NCBI RefSeq assembly: GCF_000420325.1
Contig: NZ_ATUS01000001.1
Location: 2,236,463-2,300,462, forward strand
From: Spongiibacter tropicus DSM 19543
Lineage (GTDB): Bacteria; Pseudomonadota; Gammaproteobacteria; Pseudomonadales; Spongiibacteraceae
Direction of reading: 5' to 3'
Length of the DNA stretch: 64,000 nucleotides
This document shows, piece by piece, positions 1-8,415 of the stretch (position 1 is the first letter of the stretch; each line of letters starts with the position of its first letter). The notes under the pieces were generated by a model. That model was given only the letters and a program-made list of their open reading frames with translations, ran no database searches and was not told where the DNA came from. A program made the position numbers and the translations under genes.

Positions 1-1340
1 GGTAGCTGTTGCTGCAGGCCCATTTCCTCGCAGGCCGAGTACAAGCTGATTTCACGCTGCGTCGCGTAGTTGCCCAGGGCTTCGAGGGTAGAGGTGCCAA
101 TCTTCCTGCGGGGTACATTCACAATGCGAAGAAAGGCATTGTCGTCGTCCTGATTAATCACCAGCCGCAGATAGGCCATGATGTCTTTGATCTCGTTACG
201 CCCGAAAAACGAGGTGCCGCCGCTGAGTTTGTAGGGAATCTGGTGGGCCTGGAGTTTGAGTTCCAGCAGTCGCGATTGGTGATTGCCCCGGTACAACACG
301 GCGTAGTTGCCGAAGCGGCCGCCCGTGCGAATTTTGTGGTCGAGGATTTCCACGGCAACGCGCTCGGTTTCGGCGTCTTCGTTGCGGCAGCGCAGAATCC
401 GAATGTGCTCGCCGTAACCCAGATCGGACCACAGCGCTTTGTTCAGGTCGTGAGGGTTGTTGGCGATCACGGTGTTGGCGGCTTTGAGAATGCGCGCGGT
501 GGAGCGGTAGTTCTGCTCCAGCTTAACCACTTTCAGGTGGGGGTAATCCTTACCGAGCAGTGACAGGTTTTCCGGTTTGGCACCACGCCAGGCGTATATG
601 GACTGGTCGTCGTCACCCACCACGGTCAGGCCTTGGCGATTGCCAACCAGTTGTTTTACCAGCTTGTACTGGGCGCCGTTGGTGTCTTGATATTCGTCTA
701 CCAGCATGTAACGAATACGGTGCTGCCATTTGTCGAGAATATCCGGCCGCTGTTCAAACAGCAGCGCAGGCAGCAGGATCAGATCGTCGAAATCCAGTGC
801 ATTGTAGGCTTTCAGGGCTTTCTGATAGCGGATATAGGCTTGCGCGCAGAGCATGTCGGCGGGGCCTTCTGCCTCGGCGACGGCCTGTTCCGGCAGCACA
901 AATTTGTTTTTCCAGTGGGAAATCCGCTGCTGGATGCGATCGGCCTGATCGCCGTCGCTGCCGTGTTCCTGAATCAGCAAGTCGCGGATCAGTGCCTGGG
1001 CGTCCTGTCCATCGAAAATAGAAAAGCCGGATTTGTAGCTGAGGGCGGCGTATTCCCGGCGAAGAATGTTCATGCCGAGGTTGTGAAAGGTCGAGACCGT
1101 CAAACCGTGCGCGGCTTTGCCTTTGACCAGCGCGCCGACGCGCTCTTTCATCTCCCGGGCGGCCTTGTTGGTAAAGGTCACCGCTGCAATATGGCGCGCC
1201 GGGATACCGCACTTTTCGATCAGGTACGCCATTTTGCGGGTAATCACGCTGGTCTTGCCACTGCCAGCACCTGCCAGCACCAGTAGAGGGCCGTCGATGT
1301 ACAGCACCGCTTCGCGTTGTCGATCGTTGAGTTTGTTCAC
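1..1340 (-). CDS. rep: ATP-dependent DNA helicase Rep (partial, runs off left edge)
   Basis: Superfamily 1A 3'-5' DNA helicase acting on DNA at stalled forks. The first 446 codons are present and the gene continues beyond base 1. Visible in order: Walker A GAGSGKT (residues 24-30), TFTNKAA (56-62), LDFDDL (183-188), Walker B VDEYQDTN (215-222), GDDDQSIYAWRGA and EQNYRS. The segment RHIAAVTFTNKAAREMK and the short N terminus resemble Rep more than UvrD or PcrA (family knowledge). The GTG start is chosen because the protein then begins in register with Rep; no strong ribosome site is visible. In pseudomonads rep also lies near comM and glnK-amtB. A UvrD-type paralogue is the main alternative. 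Confidence 0.85.
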   Translation of the reverse strand, partial: MNKLNDRQREAVLYIDGPLLVLAGAGSGKTSVITRKMAYLIEKCGIPARHIAAVTFTNKAAREMKERVGALVKGKAAHGLTVSTFHNLGMNILRREYAALSYKSGFSIFDGQDAQALIRDLLIQEHGSDGDQADRIQQRISHWKNKFVLPEQAVAEAEGPADMLCAQAYIRYQKALKAYNALDFDDLILLPALLFEQRPDILDKWQHRIRYMLVDEYQDTNGAQYKLVKQLVGNRQGLTVVGDDDQSIYAWRGAKPENLSLLGKDYPHLKVVKLEQNYRSTARILKAANTVIANNPHDLNKALWSDLGYGEHIRILRCRNEDAETERVAVEILDHKIRTGGRFGNYAVLYRGNHQSRLLELKLQAHQIPYKLSGGTSFFGRNEIKDIMAYLRLVINQDDDNAFLRIVNVPRRKIGTSTLEALGNYATQREISLYSACEEMGLQQQL

Positions 1341-1434
1341 GCTTTGCCCAAAGGCCGGAGAAATGGCCGGCAATTGTAGCAGCGCTGTTGGCGGATCGAC
1401 ACTGGCTCGCGTCGCGCGCCGCTGCGTTCAGACA

Positions 1435-1461
1435 TAAAAAAGCCCCGCGCTGGCGGGGCTT
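1435..1461 (-). terminator. Rho-independent terminator after the 1480-2151 gene
   Basis: An 8-bp GC-rich stem (1441-1448 with 1453-1460, loop GCTG) is followed on the minus strand by a run of six T. It closes the transcript of the secreted-protein gene and insulates rep. Confidence 0.85.
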
Positions 1462-1479
1462 GATAGGAGAGGGTGGCGC

Positions 1480-2151
1480 CTACTGGCTGCGGACACCAAT
1501 CACCAGCTCTACAAAGGCTTCTTCGCCGTTAGAGCCGTCATTGAAGGTGGTTGATCCCACGTCGGAGGTTGCCGTTACCAGCAGCGAGCCGTCAGCGCTC
1601 ACCAGAAACTCCAGCGTAAAGAATTCACCACCGCCTTCATCAAAGGTCGCGGAAACGGTATTGCCTGTCTGAGTGAACGTAAAGGTGCTGTTATCGCTGG
1701 CGTCGTCGGTGAAGTTTTCAAGCTTGTTGGTGGGCACATTCACCTCATAGGATTCGTCGTTACCCGCGTCGATGGTCAGCGTGCCGTTAGATCCGGTGCT
1801 ATCGAAGGTCAGCGTGGCACTGAGAGTACCGTTGCTGATATTGGCAAAGTCATTCGGCCCAGCGCTGCTGTAACTCTCCGTATCACCCACGGCAACCATG
1901 CTGTTGATACTGCGTAGCTGGTAGCTGTTCCCGGCAACGCTGTTGTCGGGTGCGCTGTCTTCCAGTGCGGCAATCCGGCTGGCGTTGTCGTTAATTGCGC
2001 TTACCAGTGCCTGGATAGTGCTGTTAACGTCGGCGGCGACCGCTGGTGAGCCTGCGGTAAATGTGGTGATGTTTTCGTTATTCACGGGGCCTGCAATAAG
2101 TAGTGAGCTGGACAGCGTGAGAGCGGTTGCGATAGCGAGTACGTTTTTCAT
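1480..2151 (-). CDS. Exported hypothetical protein with tail-fibre-like N-terminal motif
   Basis: 223 residues, function not recognised. An N-terminal signal peptide is clear (MKNVLAIATALTL..., hydrophobic to about residue 20). Just after it comes TFTAGSPAVAADVNS and a short heptad-like stretch ending RIAALE. The pattern T-F-x-A-G-x-P-A-x-A-x-x-V-N precedes coiled segments in many exported or fibre-like proteins. The remainder is Ser/Thr/Gly/Asn-rich and probably beta-strand, with no catalytic motif. An AGGAGG ribosome site lies about 6 bases before the ATG. It sits 70 bases downstream of the thrombospondin-repeat lipoprotein gene on the same strand, so the two may share a transcript and a surface role (inference). 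Confidence 0.7.
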   Translation of the reverse strand: MKNVLAIATALTLSSSLLIAGPVNNENITTFTAGSPAVAADVNSTIQALVSAINDNASRIAALEDSAPDNSVAGNSYQLRSINSMVAVGDTESYSSAGPNDFANISNGTLSATLTFDSTGSNGTLTIDAGNDESYEVNVPTNKLENFTDDASDNSTFTFTQTGNTVSATFDEGGGEFFTLEFLVSADGSLLVTATSDVGSTTFNDGSNGEEAFVELVIGVRSQ

Positions 2152-2210
2152 GATGTCCTCCTGAGAACATATCTGTATTCGGTGTTGATTCGTGTCTCTA
2201 ATTCTTCGTG

Positions 2211-2236
2211 GCTAACTGGCACTACTGCCAGTTAGC
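2211..2236. repeat. Perfect 11-bp inverted repeat over a gene end
   Basis: Arms 2211-2221 and 2226-2236 with loop CTAC form a perfect stem. The stem covers the last codons and stop (2222-2224) of the thrombospondin-repeat gene. Neither strand has a T-run after it, so it is not a classic terminator. An RNA-stabilising 3' structure or weak attenuator between this gene and the next one downstream is the likeliest role. Confidence 0.6.
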
Positions 2237-3991
2237 TTCATCCCAGTTAAAGTTGTCCCAAACAGCGCCGTCCGGGCTGTCACAGACATCACCGATACCG
2301 TCATCGTCGTCATCGGCCTGGTCTGCGTTGGCGTTATTCGGGCAGTTGTCTGCGTTATCGCCGACGCCGTCGCTGTCAGCATCGCTGGATTCATTCGGGT
2401 CATTCGGGAAGGCATCACTGTTATCCCCGACACCATCGTTATCGGAGTCGAGGGTCTCCGACGGATCATTTGGAAACGCGTCACTATTGTCTCCGATGCC
2501 GTCACTATCTGAGTCCGCACTTTCACTGGGGTCGAACGGAAAGGCGTCCTGACCGTCGTTGACACCGTCGCCGTCGTCATCAGGGTCGGCATTATTGCCC
2601 ACACCATTTCCATCGGTGTCGGTGTCTTCGCCGGGATCTAGTGGGAAGGCATCATTAACATCGTCTACGCCGTCGCCGTCGTCATCGTTATCACAGGCGT
2701 TGCCGAGGCTGTCGTCGTCGCTGTTCAGTTGGTCGGCGTTGGCCGTATTCGGACAGTTGTCGCCATTGTCGCCCACACCGTCGTCGTCGCTGTCGACAGT
2801 TTCATCCGGGTTGCGGGGAAAGGCATCTTCGTTGTCGTTAACACCGTCGTTGTCATCGTCGTTATCGCAGGCATTGCCTTGGCCGTCGTTATCAAAGTCG
2901 GCCTGGTTGGCATTGGCGGTGTTGGGGCAATTGTCATCGTTATCGGCGATGCCATCTTCGTCGATGTCCGGCGTGGTTTGTGCGGGGCTTGGATCTGCGC
3001 TCGCACTGCCGTTTGCCAGGGCGTCGCTATTGGTGTCGATGCCAGTGGCTGCTTGCTCACTGACGAGTATTGACTCGACATCGCTAACCAGCGTGTCCGT
3101 ACCCGGAATGGTGAGACTTGATGGGTCGACATTCACCTGGCTGGCAACGTCGCCAACATCGGCAAATTCGGCAATCGGGTCGCCGTTTGCCAGACCGTCG
3201 ACCTCGCCATCTGACAGGTCAGAGGCCAGCGCGGTGAGCAGTGAGTCGGTCGTCGCCGTGGTTGAGGCATTACTGCTTTGCGCGGCGTCTTGCATGTTTA
3301 CCAAGATGGCGCTGACGGCTTCGATCGCTTGTCGGTAGGCGGCAACCTCGGCCAGCGACGCGGTTGTTGTCGTCGCGCTGGTGACCAGCGGCGGTGTCGT
3401 GTTGAGGTTCGTACCTGCCGCCAGGCCAAAGCCCAAACTGCTGGAGACTTTCGCCGAGGCGATGGTAAATGCCGCAATCAGTTCGGCTTCGCTGATGCTG
3501 CCATCGTTATTGCCGGAAAAGCCACCGCTACTGCTGTCGGCTTTCGCAACGGCCAGGTCATAGGCCAGTGTCGTCAGCGGCGAGGGGTAAATGGGGGCGT
3601 CCGCCGCATCGCGATTACTCAAAAGCGTGCGGAAGACCGTGACGGCCGGTGCGGCATTGCTGGCCAGGTCAACCGTGTCGTCATCGGCCGTGATTTCAAC
3701 AATCAGCGCACCGCTATGGGACGCGGGAATATTGATGCCGGTAATGGCTGCCTGAGCGTTCGTGCTGCCGGTCGAGAGCACGTCGCCTTTTGCCTGTGCC
3801 GCGCTACCGTCGACACTGAATATCTGGACCACGGCATTGGCCATGGGTCCTTTGACTGGAGACCCTGACAGGTCACTACTTGATCGGGATGAGCTGCCGC
3901 CACCCCCTCCACCGCCGCAGGCGGCAAGCGCTGCAGACAGCATTAGGCTCAGCGCAGCCGAACGGCCTGCGCTTCTTCGTGTCGAGTGCAT
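2222..3991 (-). CDS. Thrombospondin type 3 repeat lipoprotein, calcium-binding
   Basis: 589 residues from the ATG at 3991, which has an AGAGGAG site about 9 bases upstream; an upstream start would add nine residues without ribosome-site support. It has a lipoprotein signal ending LSAALAAC, then a Gly/Ser linker. Next is a roughly 300-residue Ala-rich domain beginning VKGPMANAVVQIF, a form seen in surface lipoproteins. The C-terminal third holds about ten Asp-rich repeats of the type DSDNDGVGDNSDAFPNDP, with some DNCPNTAN units. These are thrombospondin type 3 calcium-binding repeats, as in OmpA-linked and adhesin-like proteins. The protein ends in a Trp-spaced tail, WDNFNWDEANWQ. Role: probably a cell-surface structural or adhesive protein; no enzyme motif is seen. 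Confidence 0.8.
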   Translation of the reverse strand: MHSTRRSAGRSAALSLMLSAALAACGGGGGGGSSSRSSSDLSGSPVKGPMANAVVQIFSVDGSAAQAKGDVLSTGSTNAQAAITGINIPASHSGALIVEITADDDTVDLASNAAPAVTVFRTLLSNRDAADAPIYPSPLTTLAYDLAVAKADSSSGGFSGNNDGSISEAELIAAFTIASAKVSSSLGFGLAAGTNLNTTPPLVTSATTTTASLAEVAAYRQAIEAVSAILVNMQDAAQSSNASTTATTDSLLTALASDLSDGEVDGLANGDPIAEFADVGDVASQVNVDPSSLTIPGTDTLVSDVESILVSEQAATGIDTNSDALANGSASADPSPAQTTPDIDEDGIADNDDNCPNTANANQADFDNDGQGNACDNDDDNDGVNDNEDAFPRNPDETVDSDDDGVGDNGDNCPNTANADQLNSDDDSLGNACDNDDDGDGVDDVNDAFPLDPGEDTDTDGNGVGNNADPDDDGDGVNDGQDAFPFDPSESADSDSDGIGDNSDAFPNDPSETLDSDNDGVGDNSDAFPNDPNESSDADSDGVGDNADNCPNNANADQADDDDDGIGDVCDSPDGAVWDNFNWDEANWQ

Positions 3992-4120
3992 CGATGATCT
4001 CCTCTCTACTCTTGTCACGCTGAGGGCGTGATGACTGCTGTTTTTATAGTTTTAGTAAAAGTAGCAGTGGATAACGGCGTGCGCAAAAAAGGATCAGAAA
4101 AAAGTGAGTTGGTGCTGGCC

Positions 4121-4942
4121 CTATCGAAAGTGATCGATGAGGAGCGAGTTAATGTGATCGGGTTTTTCAAGGCTCATCCAGTGCCCGCCTTCAAGGCGCT
4201 GGTACTGCCAGCTTCCGTCGACCCAGCGCCGCGAGTTGAGCATCTGGTCTTCCGTCAGAAAGGGGTCTGCCGTGCTCCATAGGGCTAGCGTGTTGGCGCT
4301 AACCCTCGGCAATGGGGTCAGCAGCATGGTGGCCATATTCGCACGGTAGATGCGCACCGCTGCCTGAAGGCGCCCTGGCTCAGCGAAGCGTGTCATCACC
4401 TCGTCCATGTCCGGGTGTGAGCCGAAAATGCGGCGCAGCGAGAATCGCCCCCGCCCGGCCAACAGTCGGTCTGCAACGCCGCCGAGTTGGAAGAACAGGG
4501 TGTACCAGCCTGCGCGTTTTTGGCCCCACCCCGCTCTAGCATAGGCAGTGGGGTGCCCGACGGACATCACTGCGAGTTGCTGGCATTGGTCTGGTGCGGT
4601 ACCTGCCAACACCCAGGCGATAACAGCGCCCCAGTCGTGACCGACGACATGGCTGCGGCGAATACCGAGTTCTGTCATCAGTGCCAAATGGTCGGCGATG
4701 ATGTGGTCGACGTGATAGTCGGCCTTCTTCGGAGCCATATCGGATTGGCCGCAGCCGACAGTGTCGGGGGCGATGCAGCGAAATCCGGCCTGATGCAGGG
4801 CCTGAATTTGCGGCATCCACATCGTCGCCTGATCCGGAAAGCCGTGCAACAGCAGTACGGCGGGGCGATCAAGGTCGTCCGGTGCAGAGTCCAGGTAAGA
4901 GAGTCGGAGGTGGCGGTGTGTGAAAAAGTGGCGTTCGGGCAT
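4121..4942 (-). CDS. Alpha/beta hydrolase, epoxide-hydrolase-like
   Basis: 273-residue cytosolic alpha/beta-fold hydrolase. Visible: oxyanion motif LLLHGFPDQ near residue 32, nucleophile elbow GHDWGA near 100 with Asp rather than Ser as nucleophile, and a late catalytic His in EGGHWMS near 255. Asp nucleophiles mark epoxide hydrolases and haloalkane dehalogenases (family knowledge), and the HGFP start favours epoxide hydrolase. The ATG overlaps the TGA of the upstream SDR gene (TGATG), indicating translational coupling; a GTG one codon earlier is possible. It is the last gene of the four-gene operon 7297-4121. Substrate unknown. Confidence 0.8.
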   Translation of the reverse strand: MPERHFFTHRHLRLSYLDSAPDDLDRPAVLLLHGFPDQATMWMPQIQALHQAGFRCIAPDTVGCGQSDMAPKKADYHVDHIIADHLALMTELGIRRSHVVGHDWGAVIAWVLAGTAPDQCQQLAVMSVGHPTAYARAGWGQKRAGWYTLFFQLGGVADRLLAGRGRFSLRRIFGSHPDMDEVMTRFAEPGRLQAAVRIYRANMATMLLTPLPRVSANTLALWSTADPFLTEDQMLNSRRWVDGSWQYQRLEGGHWMSLEKPDHINSLLIDHFR

Positions 4943-5763
4943 CACGGCCTCGTCTCCTGAGCCGAGAGGCGTTGCAGCAGATGGCGAATAATGCGTTGCA
5001 TGAAAAAGTGAAAGAGTGCGGGGCAGTGCCGGGCAAAGCCTGCGGTAAGGCGGCTGCGAATACCGGGGATAATCATCCAGCGTCCGGCGTCCAGTCCCCG
5101 GATGATACTGTCGATGGCCTGTGGCGCCTCCATTGAGCCCGCAATGTCCTTGAGCTGAAGTGATACCGGGTCGCCGTCTTGGCGTTCAGCCACCACCATT
5201 GGGGTTCTGACCTCGGGCGGGCAGATGCAGGAGATGCCAATGCCCAGCGGCTCGTACTCGTAGCGCAGGGTGGTAGCCAGCCCGACAACTCCAAATTTTG
5301 AGGCGCCGTAGGCCGCATAGGCGTAGTTGCTGACCAGTCCGGCCATCGACGCGATGAGCCCTAGCCGGCTGCCAGCCTGCATGTGAGGCAAGACGGCTTT
5401 GGCAAAATACATGCTGCCGTTGAGGTTGATGTCCACTACCCGCGCAAAGTCCTCGGGCGTCATATCCGTGAAGCGGCGATTAAGGATGATGCCCGCGCAG
5501 TTAATTGCCAGCGCAACGGGACCGAAGGCCGACGCCCCGTTGCTAACTGCCTGCTTGAGTGCTTGCGTATCGCGGATGTCCAGCGGGTAGGCCTGCCATT
5601 GATCCTCCGTGCTGGCAGCGTCAGCAAGTTGCTGCCGAGCGTTGTCGTCGAAGCTTAGGTCGATCAGTGACAGGCGATGCCCACGCCGTAACAGACGTAT
5701 TGCCAGTCCAAGTCCCAATCCGCTTCCGGCGCCTGAGACAACGCTGTGACTGTGTGTGGTCAT
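4942..5763 (-). CDS. SDR family NAD(P)-dependent oxidoreductase
   Basis: 273 residues, classical short-chain dehydrogenase. Visible: cofactor motif SGAGSGLGLG (residues 10-19), NCAG near 88, catalytic Ser in GLIASMAG near 139, and YGASK near 152. The region after the active site (PPEVRTPMV) is typical of enzymes acting on hydrophobic alcohols or ketones. The C terminus is basic and aromatic and might touch membrane. A GGGGA site precedes the ATG. The gene follows the epimerase gene by 32 bases and overlaps the hydrolase gene. Substrate not predictable from sequence. Confidence 0.82.
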   Translation of the reverse strand: MTTHSHSVVSGAGSGLGLGLAIRLLRRGHRLSLIDLSFDDNARQQLADAASTEDQWQAYPLDIRDTQALKQAVSNGASAFGPVALAINCAGIILNRRFTDMTPEDFARVVDINLNGSMYFAKAVLPHMQAGSRLGLIASMAGLVSNYAYAAYGASKFGVVGLATTLRYEYEPLGIGISCICPPEVRTPMVVAERQDGDPVSLQLKDIAGSMEAPQAIDSIIRGLDAGRWMIIPGIRSRLTAGFARHCPALFHFFMQRIIRHLLQRLSAQETRP

Positions 5764-5795
5764 GGTGATTTGTCCCCAATAGTAGATATCTCAGC

Positions 5796-6782
5796 CTAGA
5801 GTTGGCCGCTATCGCGCAGCCATTGTTCCGACCGGCGCATTCCCTCGGCGAGGGATATTTTGGGGCGATAGCCCAGTTGATCACGTGCCTTGCTGCCATC
5901 GAAACCGCCGCCGCGATTGAACATCCGTATGGTGTCCCGGCAGGTTTCATCGTGTTTCCCTCTAAGGTGATTCAGCGCTTGAACCAGCCTTGCCAGAGGT
6001 AGAGCCACGCTGCTGGGCAAGCTGGGCGGGTTCCCTTTGCGGCCCGCCCAGCGCCAATGGTGGCCGAAAAACCTGCGACAACTGACGGCCTCTTCTCCCC
6101 AGAGAATATAGATCTGCCCGCTGGCGATCTCACTGTGTGCCGCGAGCAAGGTGCCGTCGACCAGATCGTCGATATAGACCGGCGTAAAAACCCCATTGCC
6201 GCCATCGGGAAGCAGCAGACGGCCCGCTCGCGCCATCTTCAGCGGTTCCTGCAACCAGGCGCGGGAACCGGGGCCGTAGACGTCGCCCGGTCGGATAATG
6301 CAGCAATCGAGGCGGCCCTGTGCGTGGGCGGCGAGTACAAGGTGTTCGCTGGCACCCTTGGCAACGCCATAACGGCAGTGCTTGCCAATCACGACAGGCC
6401 AGGTCTCGTCAGCGCCGTCGGGGTAGTTGCAGCCCATGGAGAGAATTGATGAGAAGTGCACAAAACGCCGACACCCTGCCCGCTGCGCAACATCGAGGGC
6501 ATGACTCACACCCTGCACGGAGATACGACGGTATTCCTCCCAATCTGCAGCCAGAGAGACGACGGCGGCGGTGTGGATGAACAGCTCACAGTCTTTGACG
6601 TGAGGCGCCCACTGCTCTGGCTGGCAAAGGTCGGCGCCGACAATCGATTGGGAGGGGTCGGCAAGCAGATCCATACCGCGAACTTCACAGCCAAGTGCGC
6701 GGTATCGCTGCATCAAATGCTGGCCGATAAACCCACGGGCTCCGGTAATAAATACCCGCTTGGGTAAGTGGCCGAGACTCAT
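5796..6782 (-). CDS. NAD-dependent epimerase/dehydratase (3-beta-HSD-like extended SDR)
   Basis: 328 residues, extended SDR. Visible: TGARGFIG (residues 13-20), acidic residue of the NAD site in GMDLL (36-40), HTAAVVS near 70, SSILSMG near 111, and catalytic Y138-x3-K142 (YGVAK). IRPGDVYGPG and the later TPVYIDDLVDG match the 3-beta-hydroxysteroid dehydrogenase/isomerase and sterol-decarboxylase-like branch (family knowledge). Such enzymes oxidise a hydroxyl next to a bulky ring or sugar. The ATG overlaps the stop of the cupin gene (ATGA), so the two are translationally coupled. Actual substrate unknown; a sugar-nucleotide epimerase is less likely here. Confidence 0.78.
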   Translation of the reverse strand: MSLGHLPKRVFITGARGFIGQHLMQRYRALGCEVRGMDLLADPSQSIVGADLCQPEQWAPHVKDCELFIHTAAVVSLAADWEEYRRISVQGVSHALDVAQRAGCRRFVHFSSILSMGCNYPDGADETWPVVIGKHCRYGVAKGASEHLVLAAHAQGRLDCCIIRPGDVYGPGSRAWLQEPLKMARAGRLLLPDGGNGVFTPVYIDDLVDGTLLAAHSEIASGQIYILWGEEAVSCRRFFGHHWRWAGRKGNPPSLPSSVALPLARLVQALNHLRGKHDETCRDTIRMFNRGGGFDGSKARDQLGYRPKISLAEGMRRSEQWLRDSGQL

Positions 6783-7297
6783 CTGGTGCGGTGGCTGTAA
6801 TCGGCCGCTGCGGGACGAATATAGCGTGCCGGCTCCATACCGCGTTCTTCTACCAGTGCATCAAACATGTTCATGATGTCGCTGGCATCCATGATCCCGA
6901 GGTAATTGCCGTCATTATCGAAATTGACATTGGCACCGTAGACCACCATCACCGCCACGGCGGGCTCCGTGGCATCAGCGGGCACCATAAATTGATGAAT
7001 TGAGCCGCCGGGTTCGTAGAGGTAGCTGCCTGCGGTTTGTGGCTGATCGGGGTATTCCGCGTAATGCCAGCTTCCAGAGAGTGTAAACAGGTGTACCGTG
7101 CCGGTGTGATAATGCTTGGGAAGCACAACACCGGGATGAAAGACGGCGCGCAATACCCAAACGCCCTGGTGGGGGTCGAGAAACAGCGGCTGCGCATCCA
7201 CGCCTGGAACGCCAGGCAAGGCATCTTTGTACATGGGCAGCTCATGGCTGTTGAGGGTGAGGAGCTCGCTGTGGTCTACGGCGGGGCTGGGGATCAT
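6779..7297 (-). CDS. Cupin protein of the 2,4'-dihydroxyacetophenone dioxygenase-like family
   Basis: 172 residues from the ATG at 7297, which has a GGAGA site 6 bases upstream. One double-stranded beta-helix cupin: metal motif 1 with two close His in PKHYHTGTVH, followed by LFTLSGSWHY, and motif 2 in YEPGGSIHQF. The family contains the Fe-dependent enzyme that cleaves 2,4'-dihydroxyacetophenone, plus many ChrR-type cupins of unknown function, so a dioxygenase role is a suggestion only. It is the first gene of the operon and divergent from the AraC regulator gene across a 113-base AT-rich gap. Confidence 0.72.
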   Translation of the reverse strand: MIPSPAVDHSELLTLNSHELPMYKDALPGVPGVDAQPLFLDPHQGVWVLRAVFHPGVVLPKHYHTGTVHLFTLSGSWHYAEYPDQPQTAGSYLYEPGGSIHQFMVPADATEPAVAVMVVYGANVNFDNDGNYLGIMDASDIMNMFDALVEERGMEPARYIRPAAADYSHRTR

Positions 7298-7410
7298 TGT
7301 TCTCTCCAAGAGTGTTTGTTGTTATTACTTGCCACGGTAGTCCCTCTTTGCTACTGATACTTGATATATTGCGAATAATTATTTGATAAATTACGAGCTG
7401 AGGGGGCGGG
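7298..7410. promoter_or_regulatory. Divergent control region between cupin operon and araC-type gene
   Basis: 113 bases between two divergent starts, with an AT-rich core (about 7350-7395) rich in TATT/AATA elements. An arrangement like this usually carries both promoters and the AraC-type operator. I cannot pick out a convincing direct repeat, so the operator itself is not located. Confidence 0.4.
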
Positions 7411-8415
7411 GTGCAGTATTTTGTGCGCAGTGGCAGCTTGCTGGGCTTTGGGGAGTGGGTTCGTGAAAACGGCGAAAACCCCAATGCGTTAATGGCAGAG
7501 ATTGGCCTCAGCCCGGCAGCGTTGTACGACAGCGACCTGTACATCCCCTATCCCGCGTTGGCGCGCCTGCTGACGCTGGCCGCCCGGCGTTGTCGGCGAG
7601 CGGATTTTGGCGTTCAGCTCGGAATGCGCCAGGGGCTTGAAGCGGTGGGTGCGCTGGGTTCGGTTATGTGCTTGCAGCCCAGCCTTGGTGATGCCCTGCG
7701 GCTGATGCAGCGCAATCTGGAGTTTCACGCACGAGGGGTCTCGACGGTCGTCAGCCAGGGGGAGCGCTGGCTCGAACTCACCATGGACTTTGCCTTTGCC
7801 GCCGAGGAAGACTGCGAGCAATTGGCCGGATTGAGTTTGGCCTTGTTATGCCGTTGTCTTCAACAACTGCAGACGCAAACCAAAGCGCCGCTGTCTCTGG
7901 AGTTGAAGCAGGGGGCGGCTGAGCCGGAGGTCTACCGATACCTGTTTGGCTGCGAGCCGCGTCTCGAGGGGCGCCGCAATGCCTTGATCTATTCTGTCGA
8001 CTTACTGGCGCAACCGGTTGCGGTGGCCGCCGACCTGCGGGCGCGATTAAGCCACCAGTGGCAGAATCACCGGCAGCAGCCGGATGCCGGGCTGCTGCAA
8101 CAGTTGGAACGGGCGATTACTGCGTTGCTGCCAACGGGGGAGTGCAATCTGACGATGGTCGCGAGAATCGTTGGTTTGCATCCGCGCGTGTTGCAGCAGC
8201 GTTTAGCGGAGCAGGGCAGCAGTTTCAGTGCTCTGCTGGAAAGCCGCCGTCTGCGCCTGGCCAGGGAGCACTTGGCGCACAGTGACATTGATCTGACGAC
8301 ACTGGCCCTGAACCTCGGTTATGCCGAGTTGGCCGTATTCAGTCGTGCATTTAAGCGCTGGCAGGGTGTCTCGCCCCGAGCGTGGCGGCGTCAACAGCAC
8401 GCTGATCGCGCTTAA
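7411..8415 (+). CDS. AraC family transcriptional regulator
   Basis: 334 residues. Residues about 15-200 form the arabinose-binding-like (OruR/ArgR-type) sensor domain. Residues about 230-330 hold two helix-turn-helix units of the AraC DNA-binding domain, including LTTLALNLGYAELAVFSRAF and the ending WQGVSPRAWRR. The GTG start with GGGGGCGGG before it is assigned from alignment of the N terminus, MQYFVRSGSLLGF. It is divergent from the cupin-epimerase-SDR-hydrolase operon and likely controls it (inference). Its TAA shares bases with the stop of comM (TTAA, 8412-8415). Confidence 0.85.
   Translation: MQYFVRSGSLLGFGEWVRENGENPNALMAEIGLSPAALYDSDLYIPYPALARLLTLAARRCRRADFGVQLGMRQGLEAVGALGSVMCLQPSLGDALRLMQRNLEFHARGVSTVVSQGERWLELTMDFAFAAEEDCEQLAGLSLALLCRCLQQLQTQTKAPLSLELKQGAAEPEVYRYLFGCEPRLEGRRNALIYSVDLLAQPVAVAADLRARLSHQWQNHRQQPDAGLLQQLERAITALLPTGECNLTMVARIVGLHPRVLQQRLAEQGSSFSALLESRRLRLAREHLAHSDIDLTTLALNLGYAELAVFSRAFKRWQGVSPRAWRRQQHADRA

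Noticed and set aside
2260-2960. Possible CRISPR or tandem DNA repeat array
   Set aside because: The periodic similarity follows codons of the protein repeats, with varying spacing and no constant direct repeat or spacer pattern.
2208-3868. Long open readings on the plus strand opposite the thrombospondin-repeat gene
   Set aside because: They are Ser/Pro/Leu-rich or Val/Ile-rich shadows of the GAC/GAT-rich Asp repeats, with no ribosome site or family resemblance.
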